Source of the DNA: Roseiarcus sp963807735
GTDB lineage: Bacteria; Pseudomonadota; Alphaproteobacteria; Rhizobiales; Beijerinckiaceae
NCBI GenBank assembly: GCA_963807735.1
Contig: CAWEDI010000031.1
Location: forward strand, 39,015-103,014
DNA: 64,000 nucleotides
Direction of reading: 5' to 3'
Each line of letters opens with the position of its first letter. The stretch's first letter is position 1. Below the pieces are notes generated by a model. The model had not been told where the DNA came from. It was given only the letters and a program-made list of their open reading frames with translations, and ran no database searches. Below are positions 37,955 through 47,479 of the stretch, in pieces. The position numbers and the translations under genes are program-made.

Positions 37955-39589
37955 ATGACCCCGACGCTCTACGACCGCGACCTCGACCGCAACCCCGCCA
38001 ATTTCCAGCCGCTGACGCCGTTGAGCCTGCTCGAACGCGCCGCGGCGGTGTTTCCCGATCGGCTGGCGATCGTGCATGGCCCGCTGCGACGCAACTACCG
38101 CGAGTTTCATGCGCGCTGCCGGCGGCTCGCCTCCGCGCTGGCCCGACAGGGGATCGCGCGCGGCGACACCGTCGCGGTGATCGCCGCCAACACGCCGGCG
38201 ATGCTGGAGTGCCACTACGGCGCGCCGATGACCGGCGGCGTGCTCAACACGCTCAACACCCGTCTCGACGCCGCCGCGCTCGCCTTCATGCTGGAGCACG
38301 GCGAGGCGAAGGTTCTCATCGTCGACCGTGAATTCTCCGACCTCATGGCGCAGGCGCTGAAGCTGGTGAAGACAAGGCCGTTCGTGATCGACTACGACGA
38401 CCCGGAATATTCCGGGCCGGGCGAGCGCCTCGGCGAGATTGAATACGAGGCTTTTGTCGCGAGCGGCGACGAGAGCTATCAGCGCGCCGCGCCGCTCGAC
38501 GAATGGGACGCGATCGCGCTCAACTACACTTCAGGCACGACCGGCGATCCCAAGGGCGTCGTCTATCATCATCGCGGCGCCAATCTGCTCGCCGTCGGCA
38601 ACGTCGTCACCGCCGACATGGGCCGGCATCCCGTCTATCTCTGGACGCTGCCGATGTTTCATTGCAACGGCTGGTGCTTTCCTTGGTCGCTCAGCGTCAA
38701 GGCGGGCGTTCATGTGTGTCTGCGGCAAGTGCGCGCCAAGGCGATGTACGACGCCATTGCTGAGTACGGCGTCACGCATCTCTGCGGCGCGCCGATCGTC
38801 ATGCAGATCCTGCTCAACGCCAGCGAAACGGAGAGGCGGCCGCTGCCGCATCTGGTGCGCTTCTTCACCGCCGCCGCGCCGCCGCCGGCCGCCGTGCTTG
38901 AGGCGATGCGCGACGCCGGCTTCGAAGTGACGCATCTCTACGGGCTCACCGAGACCTACGGCCCCGCGGTCGTCAACGACTGGAAAGAGGAGTGGAGCGC
39001 CCTGCCCGGCGCCGAGCAGGCGGCATTGAAATCGCGCCAGGGCGTGCGCTATCACGCCCTCGAAGGGCTCGACGTGATGGACCCCGAGACGATGGCGCCC
39101 GTTCCCGCCGACGGCGAGACGATGGGCGAGGTGATGTTTCGCGGCAACGTCGTGATGAGGGGATACCTCAAGAACAAGACGTCGACCGACGCCGCATTCG
39201 CCGGCGGCTGGTTTCATTCCGGCGATCTCGGCGTCAAGCATCCCGACGGCTACGTGCAACTGCGCGACCGCTCCAAGGACATCATCATCTCCGGCGGCGA
39301 GAACATCTCCTCGATCGAGGTCGAGGATGCGCTGTTTCAGCACCCGGCCGTGGCGTTGGCGGCGGTCGTGGCGCGGCCGGACGAGAAATGGGGCGAGACG
39401 CCGTGCGCGTTCGTCGAGCTCAAGGCCGGGCAAAGCGCGAGCGAGGCCGACCTGATCGCCTGGTGCCAGGCGAAGCTCGCCCGCTACAAATGTCCGCGCC
39501 ACATCGTTTTCGCCGAGATCCCCAAGACCTCCACCGGCAAGGTGCAGAAATACGCGCTGCGCGAGCGGGCGCGGGCCTTGGGCGGATAG
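37955..39589 (+). CDS. Fatty acyl-CoA synthetase (AMP-binding)
   Basis: 544 residues from ATG 37955 (an ATG at 37943 is also in frame). ANL superfamily: P-loop YTSGTTGDPKGVVYHHRG near residue 190, HLYGLTETYGP near 330, WFHSGDLGVKHPDGYVQLRDRSKDIIISGGENISSIEVED, and the C-terminal Lys in TSTGKVQKYALR. Closest in style to medium-chain or AlkK-type ligases. Only one of two acyl-CoA synthetases in the window; this one is monocistronic. Confidence 0.92.
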   Translation: MTPTLYDRDLDRNPANFQPLTPLSLLERAAAVFPDRLAIVHGPLRRNYREFHARCRRLASALARQGIARGDTVAVIAANTPAMLECHYGAPMTGGVLNTLNTRLDAAALAFMLEHGEAKVLIVDREFSDLMAQALKLVKTRPFVIDYDDPEYSGPGERLGEIEYEAFVASGDESYQRAAPLDEWDAIALNYTSGTTGDPKGVVYHHRGANLLAVGNVVTADMGRHPVYLWTLPMFHCNGWCFPWSLSVKAGVHVCLRQVRAKAMYDAIAEYGVTHLCGAPIVMQILLNASETERRPLPHLVRFFTAAAPPPAAVLEAMRDAGFEVTHLYGLTETYGPAVVNDWKEEWSALPGAEQAALKSRQGVRYHALEGLDVMDPETMAPVPADGETMGEVMFRGNVVMRGYLKNKTSTDAAFAGGWFHSGDLGVKHPDGYVQLRDRSKDIIISGGENISSIEVEDALFQHPAVALAAVVARPDEKWGETPCAFVELKAGQSASEADLIAWCQAKLARYKCPRHIVFAEIPKTSTGKVQKYALRERARALGG

Positions 39590-39676
39590 GGGGTGCGGCC
39601 TTGGCGCGCCGCCGTGGCCGGGCTCGCCTCATAGGCGCTAACTTAGCCCGACGCTTAAGGGCTTCAGCAACTCCAT

Positions 39677-39830
39677 CCGTCATGACCGGGCTCGTCCCGG
39701 TCATCCACGCCGGGACGAGAAACGCCGGTCCCAGGCGATAGCGCCGGCTGCTGCAAACGAAAGCGTAGTCGTTCTGCAAACGACGCGCCCTGTCCCGACG
39801 TGGATGCCCGGCACAAGGCCGGGCATGACG
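39677..39830. repeat. Imperfect palindromic intergenic repeat (family B)
   Basis: The left half starts ccgtcatgaccgggctcgtc and the right half ends caaggccgggcatgacg; the inner arms ccacgccgggacga and tgtcccgacgtgga also pair. Such elements are frequent in alphaproteobacterial intergenic DNA. It fills most of the 296-base gap 39590-39885 between the acyl-CoA synthetase and the receiver gene; nothing else is seen there. Confidence 0.7.
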
Positions 39831-39885
39831 TTGTCGGGCTTCGTCGTGTTTCGTCAGAGGGTTACGATTGCCGAGACCCTCGACA

Positions 39886-40263
39886 TCAAGCCGCAAAAGC
39901 CCGTATCGCGTCGACCAGCCGGTCGCCGCTGTACGGCTTGGCGAGAAATCGGCTTCGCGCCGGCAGGCTCCCTGGCGACGGCGTCACCTTGCCGGAGGTG
40001 ACGATGATCTCGATCGGCGGCCAACGGCTGCGAACCGCCGCCGCGAGCTTCAGGCCATCCATCGAGCCCGGCATGTCGATGTCGGTGAAAACGATGGAAA
40101 TATCCGGGCGAGATATAAGAAATTCAATCGCCTGATCGGCGTCCGTCGCTTCAATCACCTCGAAGCCGGCGTATTCAAGTAAATCCACCGCGCTGAGACG
40201 GATCAGCGAATCATCTTCGACAACCAATACCAGGGGAGGCGCCGAATTGTTTGCAGACGCCAT
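39886..40263 (-). CDS. Single-domain response regulator
   Basis: 125 residues, one receiver domain: VVEDDSLIR (Asp17, Asp18), phosphoacceptor Asp61 in VFTDIDMPGSMDG, switch Thr/Ser in IIVTSGK and Lys in RFLAKPYSGDRLVD. This DIDMPGSMDGLKLA form is common among rhizobial receivers paired with hybrid HWE or other histidine kinases. No kinase gene is adjacent. Confidence 0.9.
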   Translation of the reverse strand: MASANNSAPPLVLVVEDDSLIRLSAVDLLEYAGFEVIEATDADQAIEFLISRPDISIVFTDIDMPGSMDGLKLAAAVRSRWPPIEIIVTSGKVTPSPGSLPARSRFLAKPYSGDRLVDAIRAFAA

Positions 40264-40496
40264 GATTCCCCCTTATCCGATCACCGAGTTCTCTGTTACC
40301 GGAGAAAGGGGTGCACGAAAACAATTCGTCTGAACCCACGCATCTGCAACATAGCAGCCGGCGCCAATTCCGAATACTGAATTATTCGTGAAGCAAATCG
40401 GCGAATCCGTCGCGGTTTGACCACGCTTCGGAATTGCCGCGGATAGAACGGCGGACCCGGTTGATTTCGCCGGGGCGCGAAAAATCAATTCTCCGA

Positions 40497-40724
40497 CTAC
40501 GCCGCCGGCTCGCGCGCCTTCATGCGAAAGAGCTGGAAGCCCTCGATCATGATCGCCCGTTCGACGCCGGAGCGCGGGACGTCGTACGGAAGCCCGCCGC
40601 CGCGAGGCACCGTGTTCATCAACCGCCAGGGGCCGAATTTGACTGGCAGCCGCGTGCCGACCATGTCGCCGGCGAAGGCGCACAAATTCGGCCGCGTTTC
40701 CGATTTGAAGACAAAAATGCGCAT
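40497..40724 (-). CDS. Small conserved hypothetical protein
   Basis: 75 residues beginning MRIFVFKSETRPNLCAFAGD, with LPVKFGPWRL and a C-terminal MIEGFQLFRMKAR. This pattern (short, starting MRxFVFKSE, with KFGPW and GFQLWR-like blocks) recurs in alphaproteobacteria as a stand-alone small protein of unknown role. No signal or membrane segment. Upstream gap 40725-40809 is short. Confidence 0.7.
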   Translation of the reverse strand: MRIFVFKSETRPNLCAFAGDMVGTRLPVKFGPWRLMNTVPRGGGLPYDVPRSGVERAIMIEGFQLFRMKAREPAA

Positions 40725-40809
40725 GGTCCTGTCTCGTCTTTCTTTCGAGGGGACTTGGCGCAGATCGTTCGCGACCGCGAACGATGAGGGGAAGGCCCGT
40801 GTGGCTGCG

Positions 40810-41097
40810 TCAGCTTGCCTGCGAGAGGAGCGGCGGTGCGGGCTTCAAGGACTTGCCCGGGGCCGCGTCTCGCAGCTTTTTCTTCGGCGCGGCGAGCAGA
40901 CCCTCGTAGATCAGCTTTTTTCTGGCGAGCTTGCGCGCCCGCCGGATCGCCTCGTTCTTCTCGCGCGAAGCCTGTTCCGACGGCTTCTCATAATGCCGCC
41001 GCCGCTTCATCTCGCGAAACAGGCCCTCGCGCTGCAACTTCTTCTTCAGGACGCGAAGCGCATGCTCGACATTGTTGTCGCGAACGAGAACCTGCAA
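40810..41097 (-). CDS. rpsU: 30S ribosomal protein S21
   Basis: 95 residues from a TTG with aggag eight bases upstream. MQVLVRDNNVEHALRVLKKK and LQREGLFREMKRRRHYEKPS are the S21 signature. The C-terminal extension of about 30 residues past the basic helix (LLAAPKKKLRDAAPG) is longer than in E. coli but normal in alphaproteobacteria. S21 helps base pairing of mRNA with the 16S 3' end. Confidence 0.95.
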   Translation of the reverse strand: MQVLVRDNNVEHALRVLKKKLQREGLFREMKRRRHYEKPSEQASREKNEAIRRARKLARKKLIYEGLLAAPKKKLRDAAPGKSLKPAPPLLSQAS

Positions 41098-41269
41098 TGG
41101 GCGGACTCCTGTCAGGAGGTTGAACGGGTTCGCAATGCCGGCCGGTGCGGCGAACTCGCGGATCGGGGAATGAGCGGCGCAGAGGGCGGTCCCGCGAGCC
41201 TCGCCGAGCGATGCTCAGGTTCGCGCATTTCAAGCGTCGGCCGACCTTCTCTGCGCAAACGGCCAAGCT

Positions 41270-41304
41270 TTGTAAAAAATACGACTTCGGACAAGTCCGA
41301 AGTC
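41270..41304 (-). terminator. Rho-independent terminator after cspA
   Basis: On the minus strand the stem gacttcgg / ccgaagtc with loop acttgt is followed by a run tattttttac. It lies about 70 bases beyond the cspA stop and upstream of rpsU, so it should end the cspA transcript. Confidence 0.75.
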
Positions 41305-41374
41305 GCCATTTTGCGCATCAGCGGTGCGCCTCGCCAGTACATCCGTGGCCGAGGCGCCTAGCTAGGCGCTATAT

Positions 41375-41584
41375 TCAGGCTGCGGCGAGCTTGTCGGCCG
41401 AGCTTTTGCCGGTGCGCTTGTCAGCCACCAGCTCAAAACTCACGCGCTGGCCTTCGGTGAGGCTGTGCATGCCGGCCCGCTCGGCGGCGCTGATGTGAAC
41501 GAACACATCGGTTCCGCCGTCCTCAGGCTGAATGAATCCAAAACCCTTGGTCGGGTTAAACCACTTAACGGTGCCTATTTTCAT
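41375..41584 (-). CDS. Cold-shock protein, CspA family
   Basis: 69 residues. A single cold-shock domain: MKIGTVKWFNPTKGFGFIQP (RNP1-like) and VFVHISAAERAGM (RNP2). The C-terminal ELVADKRTGKSSADKL is typical of the alphaproteobacterial branch. Binds single-stranded RNA/DNA as an RNA chaperone. ggaagg lies upstream. The leader between 41585 and 41757 is long enough for a temperature-responsive 5' UTR, as known for cspA. Confidence 0.96.
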   Translation of the reverse strand: MKIGTVKWFNPTKGFGFIQPEDGGTDVFVHISAAERAGMHSLTEGQRVSFELVADKRTGKSSADKLAAA

Positions 41585-41757
41585 TTACTTTCCTTCCGCG
41601 CAAGCGCGGTCGTCTAGCGACCGGAGTCGCCCTAAGACAGATCATCGATGTTCAGGAAAAACTTGTCTGCACGTTGCGGTTTACCCGCGTGCAATCCAGG
41701 GCCTTCGGCCGAAACTCGACTAGAGAGAAATAGGCAACGATTGCGCCTTTTTCAAGA

Positions 41758-42513
41758 TCATATGCCCTCGCCGCCGTCCACCGTCAGCGTCGCGCCGGTG
41801 ATGTGGCGCGCCCGCCGGCTCAACAGGAACAGGATCGACTCGGCGACGTCCTGGGGCTGGGCGATGCGGCGGGCGGGGATCGCCGCCGTCATCCGCGCCC
41901 GGTCGAGCCGGCCGGCGGCGAAATCCGCCGTCACGCCCGGCGTCTCGATGTGGCCGGGCGCCACGCCGTTGACCCTGATGCCGTGCGGCGTCCATTCCTG
42001 CGCCATCACTTTCGTCAGGCTATCGAGCGCGGCCTTCGAGGCCGAATAGAGGCCGAGGCCCAGCGCCGGCCGCGCGCCGGCGATGCTGGAGACGTTGACG
42101 ATCGCCGCTTCGCCCCCGAGTTCGATGACCTTGCGCGCGAACGCCTGCGCCACGAAAAGGGGTCCGTTGGCGTTGGTGGCGAACATCCGCGCCGCCGCCT
42201 CAGGCGTTATGTCCAAAAGCGGTGCGGCGGCGAACAGCGCGGCGTTGTTCACCAGCCCGTCCAGCGCGTCGAAATGCGCATAGGTCTCGGCGACGATGCG
42301 GCCGCAATCCTCCGGCGATGCGACGTCGGCGCGAATGGCGATCGCCTCGGCGGGGGGGACGGCCTCCGCGGCGGCGGCGCGCGCGGCGTCCCCGTCGCGC
42401 CCGACGATGGCGAGTCGCGCCCCTTCGACGCTCAGCGCGCGCACGATCCCGCGCCCAAGCCCCTGCGAGCCCCCGGTGACAATGATGACTTTCCCGCCAA
42501 GATCAAAGGACAC
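41758..42513 (-). CDS. SDR family oxidoreductase
   Basis: 251 residues from a GTG with gggag upstream. Classical short-chain dehydrogenase: NAD(P) motif TGGSQGLGRG, NNAALF, catalytic Ser in VNVSSIAGARP, and YSASK with Tyr and Lys. Ends TGATLTVDGGEGI like FabG-type enzymes. Substrate unknown. Divergent from the MFS gene over a 176-base gap. Confidence 0.92.
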   Translation of the reverse strand: MSFDLGGKVIIVTGGSQGLGRGIVRALSVEGARLAIVGRDGDAARAAAAEAVPPAEAIAIRADVASPEDCGRIVAETYAHFDALDGLVNNAALFAAAPLLDITPEAAARMFATNANGPLFVAQAFARKVIELGGEAAIVNVSSIAGARPALGLGLYSASKAALDSLTKVMAQEWTPHGIRVNGVAPGHIETPGVTADFAAGRLDRARMTAAIPARRIAQPQDVAESILFLLSRRARHITGATLTVDGGEGI

Positions 42514-42689
42514 AACCGGCTCCCTTCCGCGAGGATTCGCTTAGTTTTGCTAAAACAGATGGAGTCTTATTATCGTTTCCAGCAATCCGCGGCGTCCTAT
42601 ATTTCGATATCGCCCTGTATATGCGGTGCATCTTGGAATGGCCGGGCGGGGCGCCTATCTTGGCCGCCACTGTGAGGGAGCGCGCAGCG

Positions 42690-44372
42690 GTGGAGACAGC
42701 GACGGCGACGGGAACAGCGAGTGCGGAGGACGCATGCCCGCGCTCCGCCTGGGCGGTTTTCGAAAGCCGGGCCTACACGCAAATCTGGGTGGCGACGATG
42801 CTGGGCCTGACCGGCATCGCTATGTCGGATGCGGCGTCGGCGTGGCTGATGACCAGCCTTAACGCCGATCCGCGCGCGGTTTCGCTCGTGCAGGTGGCGG
42901 CGTTCCTGCCGATGTTCATCTGCACGCTGCCCGCCGGGGCGCTGGTCGACATCGTCGAGCCGCGGCGTTTCCTGCTGACGCTCGAAATCCTCATCACCGT
43001 CATCATCGTCGGTTTCGCGGCGATGGTCACGTTCAATCTGGCGACCCCGACGGCGCTGCTCGCGCTGACGTTCCTGCTCAGCGCCGCGTGGTCGGTCGCC
43101 GCGCCGGCCTGGGCGGCGCTGACGCCGCTGCTGGTGTCGCGCCGCGACTTCGAGGCGGCGTCCGCCGCCACCAGCGTCGGCTATAATTTCAGCCGAGCGC
43201 TCGGTCCCGCGCTTGCCGGGCGACTTATCATGGCGCTCGGCATCGCCGCGCCGTTCTGGGGTTTCGCGCTCGCCAACGCGGCGAGCGTGTTCGCCCTGCT
43301 TTCGTGGCGCCCGGAGTCGCGTCGCGATCGTGGATTGCCGGCGGAGCGACTGTTCGCCGCGATGCGCGCCGGGGTCCGACATGCCGTCTATAACCCGCAT
43401 TTGCGCGCGACGCTGGCGCGAACCGTCGCGATCTTCCCGTTCGCCGCGGCGTTCCCGACGTTGTTGCCGCTGGTGGCGCGCAGCCAGATGACGTCGGGTC
43501 CGCAGGTTTACGGCCTGTTGCTGGCGACGGCCAGCGCCGGGGCGGCGCTCGGCTCGATCGGTCGGCCCTACATCAAGGGCCGGCTTGGCCCCGATCGGTT
43601 CGTCGCGGTCGGCACGGTCGCGATCGCCTTGGCGATGACGCTGTTCGGCATGTGCCGGTCGCTCCCGTTCGCCTTCGTCGCCGCCTTCATCGCCGGCGCG
43701 GGGTGGACGTCGGTGCTGGCGAGCCTCAGCGTCTCCGCGCAGATCGCGCTGCCGGATTGGGTGCGCGGGCGTGGGCTGGCGATCTTCCTCACCGTGGTTT
43801 TCGGCTCGATCACCGTCGGCAGCTTCGGGTGGGGATTTGTGGCGGCGCGTCTCGGCATTCCCGCCGCGTATTTTCTCGCCTCGGCGGGGGCGATCGCCGC
43901 CATCCCGCTGTCCTGGTCGTGGCGTCTGCAAACGGCGGAAGGCATGGACTTGTCGCCCTCCTTGCACTGGCAGGCGCCGATCCTCGCCCGTGACGTCGAG
44001 GACGACAGCGGTCCCGTGCTGGTGACGATCCGCTACAAACTGGTCGGCGAGGATCCTGATCCGTTCCTCGACGCGATCGAGGAGATCGGCCGGCAACGCC
44101 GGCGCGACGGCGCGTACGCCTGGGGCATTTTCGCCGACGTTGCCGAGAAGGACCTCTATCTCGAGACGTTCCTGATCGGCTCCTGGCTCGAAGCGCGCTA
44201 CTTGCGCGAGCGCGTCACCAAGGCGGACCGCCTGCGCGAGGACGAAATGCGCAAGCTGCTCGCCGAGCCGCCCACGGTGACGCTGATGCTCGCCTCGGAT
44301 TCACCGAAGATGGGGGTCGACCATCAACCCGGCATGAGCTTCTATTTCACCACTTCCGAAACGCCCGCCTGA
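42690..44372 (+). CDS. MFS transporter (EntS/MFS_3 type) with C-terminal domain
   Basis: 560 residues from GTG 42690 (gggag upstream; the frame stays open to ATG 42621). About 12 membrane segments with MFS_3 features: FICTLPAGALVDIVEPRRFL (the inter-helix 2-3 motif) and LPDWVRGRGLAIFLTVVFG. After residue 440 comes a soluble C-terminal domain of about 120 residues (GPVLVTIRYKLV, FLDAIEEIGRQRRRDGAYAW, ETFLIGSWLEARYLRERVTK), similar to a ferredoxin-like monooxygenase fold. This fused form is common in Rhizobiales. Substrate unknown; EntS relatives export siderophores or drugs. Confidence 0.88.
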   Translation: METATATGTASAEDACPRSAWAVFESRAYTQIWVATMLGLTGIAMSDAASAWLMTSLNADPRAVSLVQVAAFLPMFICTLPAGALVDIVEPRRFLLTLEILITVIIVGFAAMVTFNLATPTALLALTFLLSAAWSVAAPAWAALTPLLVSRRDFEAASAATSVGYNFSRALGPALAGRLIMALGIAAPFWGFALANAASVFALLSWRPESRRDRGLPAERLFAAMRAGVRHAVYNPHLRATLARTVAIFPFAAAFPTLLPLVARSQMTSGPQVYGLLLATASAGAALGSIGRPYIKGRLGPDRFVAVGTVAIALAMTLFGMCRSLPFAFVAAFIAGAGWTSVLASLSVSAQIALPDWVRGRGLAIFLTVVFGSITVGSFGWGFVAARLGIPAAYFLASAGAIAAIPLSWSWRLQTAEGMDLSPSLHWQAPILARDVEDDSGPVLVTIRYKLVGEDPDPFLDAIEEIGRQRRRDGAYAWGIFADVAEKDLYLETFLIGSWLEARYLRERVTKADRLREDEMRKLLAEPPTVTLMLASDSPKMGVDHQPGMSFYFTTSETPA

Positions 44373-44928
44373 CCCTGGCGACAAATGCCGCGCGGGCCTC
44401 GGCGTCTGCGCGGTCCATCCCGTAGCCGGCGAGATAGTCGAGCGGGCCGCCGGGGGCGATGAGCGGTCCGAGGTTGTGCCTGACGAACCGCCGCGGCAGA
44501 TCGCCGACCTTGCGGGTGCGCTCGCGATCAGCCCCATAGAGGGCGACGGCGCCGAGGCGGCGGATGTGACGCAGCTTCGGGAAGAACACCCCGTTCTCGA
44601 TCTCGAACACGACGCCGCGCAGGAACACCCGGTCGAAATAGCCTTTCAGGATGGCGGGCGGCCCGTCGTGCCAGACCGGAAACACGAAGACCAGCGCGTC
44701 CGCCGCCAGCAGGCTTTCGACGTAGCGCTCGACCCCGGCGCGATTGGACGGGGCTTGCAGGTAGCGCCGGAACGTAACCAATGGCAAAACCGGATCGAAG
44801 TTCTCTTCGTAGAGGTCACAAGCCTCAACGTCGTGGCCGCGCGCGGCGAGTACGTCGCAGACTTCGCGGTACAGCGCCGCGCTGAAGCTTTCGGGGGCGG
44901 GGTGGGCATGGACGACGAGCGCGCGCAA
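44347..44928 (-). CDS. NAD(P)H-quinone reductase, flavodoxin-like
   Basis: 193 residues from a TTG. Flavodoxin_2 fold of NQO1/KefF/MdaB type: VHAHPAPESFSAALYREV at the N terminus, ADALVFVFPVWHDGPPAILKGYFDRVF, and FEIENGVFFPKLRHIRRLG. It should reduce quinones with two electrons via FMN or FAD. Overlaps the end of the MFS gene by 26 bases and is divergent from the methyltransferase gene at 45063. Confidence 0.87.
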   Translation of the reverse strand: MRALVVHAHPAPESFSAALYREVCDVLAARGHDVEACDLYEENFDPVLPLVTFRRYLQAPSNRAGVERYVESLLAADALVFVFPVWHDGPPAILKGYFDRVFLRGVVFEIENGVFFPKLRHIRRLGAVALYGADRERTRKVGDLPRRFVRHNLGPLIAPGGPLDYLAGYGMDRADAEARAAFVARVRRAFRKW

Positions 44929-45062
44929 AGGGTCTCGGCCGATGAGAAGGGGGTCGCGGCGCAGAATTGCGCCCTATCTTCTCCCATTTCCGCGTTGGGA
45001 TTGCATAGCGTAATGTTCGTCGCCATATCGGCGGCAACGATGCCTGGCGCGAACGGCCCTCC

Positions 45063-45797
45063 ATGTTCATGAACGCTACCGAGGCCGCGCGGCGCCGCGT
45101 GCTCTCCACACTCGGCCTGGACCGGCTCGTGTCCGCCGATTACCTCGACATTATCGAGGGACATCGCGCCCACGCCGAGTTGCAGCGCCACGCCGCGACC
45201 TTCGTGATCGACGGTCTGACGATCGTGGCGCCCGCCGGCGTATATCATCCGACGCCGGAGTCGAGTTCGCTTCTCTTCATCCGCAACATTCAAGCGCTGG
45301 CCGGCCCGGAGGTTCCCCGAACGCTGGAGATCGGCACCGGCTGCGGCGCGATCGCGTTGTTCGTCGCCCACCGATGGCGAGGCTATGTGGCGGCGACCGA
45401 CATCAGCGAGGAGACCCTCGCCACCGCGCGAGCCAACGCGCGGCGCAACGACCTGACGCCGCGGTTCCTCCAGTCCGACCTGTTCCAGGCGGTCGACGAG
45501 GCGGATTTCGACCTCGTCGTGTTCAACACCCCGCTGATCGACAAGGCGCCCGAGGACGATCTGGAGCGCCAGAGCCTGTGCGATCCCGGCGGCCGCATTC
45601 TGCGCGGCTATATCGAAGGGCTGCCCGAGGTTCTGGCGCCGAAAGGCGTCGGGCTGTTCGGCATCTGCTGCAACACCGCCTACCAGCAACTCGACGGCGT
45701 CGAACTCGATTTCCGCGTCGTCGGCCTGGAACTGATCGGGCAGGGGTTCTGGCGCGCCATCGTCGCCGCGCGCCGGCCTGGTTTCACGCGGCCTTGA
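45063..45797 (+). CDS. Class I SAM methyltransferase, HemK-like
   Basis: 244 residues. Helical N-terminal part, then SAM motif I LEIGTGCGAIALFVA, acidic loop AATDISEETLATARANARRN, and LVVFNTPLIDKAP. The position of the NPPY motif of HemK/PrmC-type enzymes is NTPL here, so the target is probably not glutamine of release factors. Ends in the convergent overlap with the second MFS gene (14 bases). Start could also be ATG 45069. Confidence 0.8.
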   Translation: MFMNATEAARRRVLSTLGLDRLVSADYLDIIEGHRAHAELQRHAATFVIDGLTIVAPAGVYHPTPESSSLLFIRNIQALAGPEVPRTLEIGTGCGAIALFVAHRWRGYVAATDISEETLATARANARRNDLTPRFLQSDLFQAVDEADFDLVVFNTPLIDKAPEDDLERQSLCDPGGRILRGYIEGLPEVLAPKGVGLFGICCNTAYQQLDGVELDFRVVGLELIGQGFWRAIVAARRPGFTRP

Positions 45798-47458
45798 CGC
45801 GGTCGAACCGCGCGGCGCGCCTCGGCGCGACGAGGTGGGTGATTTCCGGCGGCTTCAGCAGCAGCTTTCGCACGCTATCCTCGAGGCGGCGGTCGGCGTT
45901 CGTCACCCGCTCGTACAGATGCATCAGCTCCAGCCAGGACTCGATGAGGAACGTCTCGGTGTAGCTGCCCTCGGCGGAGAGCTCCTCGAACACGCCCCAG
46001 GCAAAGGCCCCGTCGCGCTTGCGCTCCGCGCCGATCTCGCGCATCGCCGCCAGGAATTCGTCGCGATCGCGCGGATTGATCTTATACTTGAGGGTGACCA
46101 GCGCCGGGCCCTGGCTCCAGCCGATGTCGAACGCCACGCGAGGGTGGCGCCAGTGCAGCGACGGGGCGAGATTGTCGCCCGCGCCGGTTTGCAGCTTGGA
46201 GCCCCAGCTCAACGGGATGGCGAGCAGCGCGCCGGCGGCGGCGATATAGAGCGACAACTCGACGCTGCGCAGCGATGCGATCTGACCCCAAATCGCGCTG
46301 GCGAAGGTGGTCGCGCCGAAGATGAACGTCAGAAAAATCGCCAAGCCGCGGCCGCGCACCCAATCCGGCAGCGCCAGCTGAGCCGAGACGTAGAGCGTCG
46401 AAATGGTCAACGTCCACATCGCGCCCGCGAGAACCCCGGCGGTCAGGGCGGCGGCGGGATCGCGCGCGACCCCGAAGAGCGCGAGCGAGGCGGCGGTGCC
46501 GATGGTCGCCAGCGCCACCAGCCGATCCGGCCCCATCGCCTCCTTCAGCCGCGTCAGCGCCATCGAGCCGAGGATCGCCCCGACTCCGATGGCGCCGAGC
46601 AATAGCCCGTAAAACGCCGCGCCCTGCTCCGGCTGTGCGCGGGCGATAAGCGGCAGCAAGGCCCAATAGGCGCTGGCGAACGGGAAGAAGGCGAGCGTGC
46701 GGACGAGCGTGGCGTGCAGATGGCGGTTGTTGCGGGCGTGGCGCAGCCCCGTGCGGATCGCCGTCGTCAAACGCTCGGCCGGCAGGCTGCTGATGACGCG
46801 ACGGGGCGGCCGCCACCACAATAACGCCCCCACGACCAGAAGATTGCTCGCCGCATAGACCCAGAACGGCGCCGAGATGCCGGCCCAGGCGATCACGAAA
46901 CCGCCGATCGCCGGCCCGACCGCGCGACTGATGTTGTAGCCGACGGTGTTGGCCGCCGTCGCCTGATCGAGATCCTTGCGCGCCACCAGCAGCGGTGCGA
47001 TCGACACCCAGGCGGGCGCGGCGAGCGCGCCGCCGACGCCGAGCAGGAAGGTCGCGCCGAGCAGCAGTCTCGGCGAGGCGAAGCCGAACGCCACCGCGGC
47101 GGCGAACACCGCGGAGAACGCGAGGATCGCCAGATTCGACTCCGAGCAGCAGCCTGCGCGCGTCGACCAGGTCGGTCAGCGCTCCGGCGGGGATGGTGAA
47201 CAGGAACAGCGGCAGGCTGGTCGCGGTCTGGATCAGCGAGACGGTCATCGGATCGCGGCTCATGTTCGCCATGAACCAGCCGGTCGCGGTGTCGAACATC
47301 GCGATGCCAAAATTGGAGACCGTGCTGGCGGTCCAGATCACGGTGAAAGCCGCGCTTGCAAACGCGCCCCAGCGCACGCTGGCGCCGGGGTCAGCGTCTG
47401 TCGGCGAAGTCGCTTGGCTCAATATCCTCTCCCGACTTCGCGATCCCTGCCGCTGCAT
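45784..47458 (-). pseudogene. Second MFS transporter with C-terminal domain, one frameshift
   Basis: A paralogue of the transporter at 42690, about 555 residues over two frames. First part (47458 to about 47143) covers helices 1-3 (FLFTIPAGALTDLVDARRLL); after one extra base near 47140 the frame shifts and continues SNLAILAFSAVFAAAVAFG through LPDWVRGRGLAIFLTFIFG and the soluble C-terminal domain (GPALVTLKYKI, EIGAERKRDGAFAWGVFEEL, ETFLIESWLELMHLYERVT). A single indel in otherwise conserved sequence suggests sequencing error rather than decay. Confidence 0.86.
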
Positions 47459-47479
47459 ATAGCGCGGCGGCCCGCTCTT

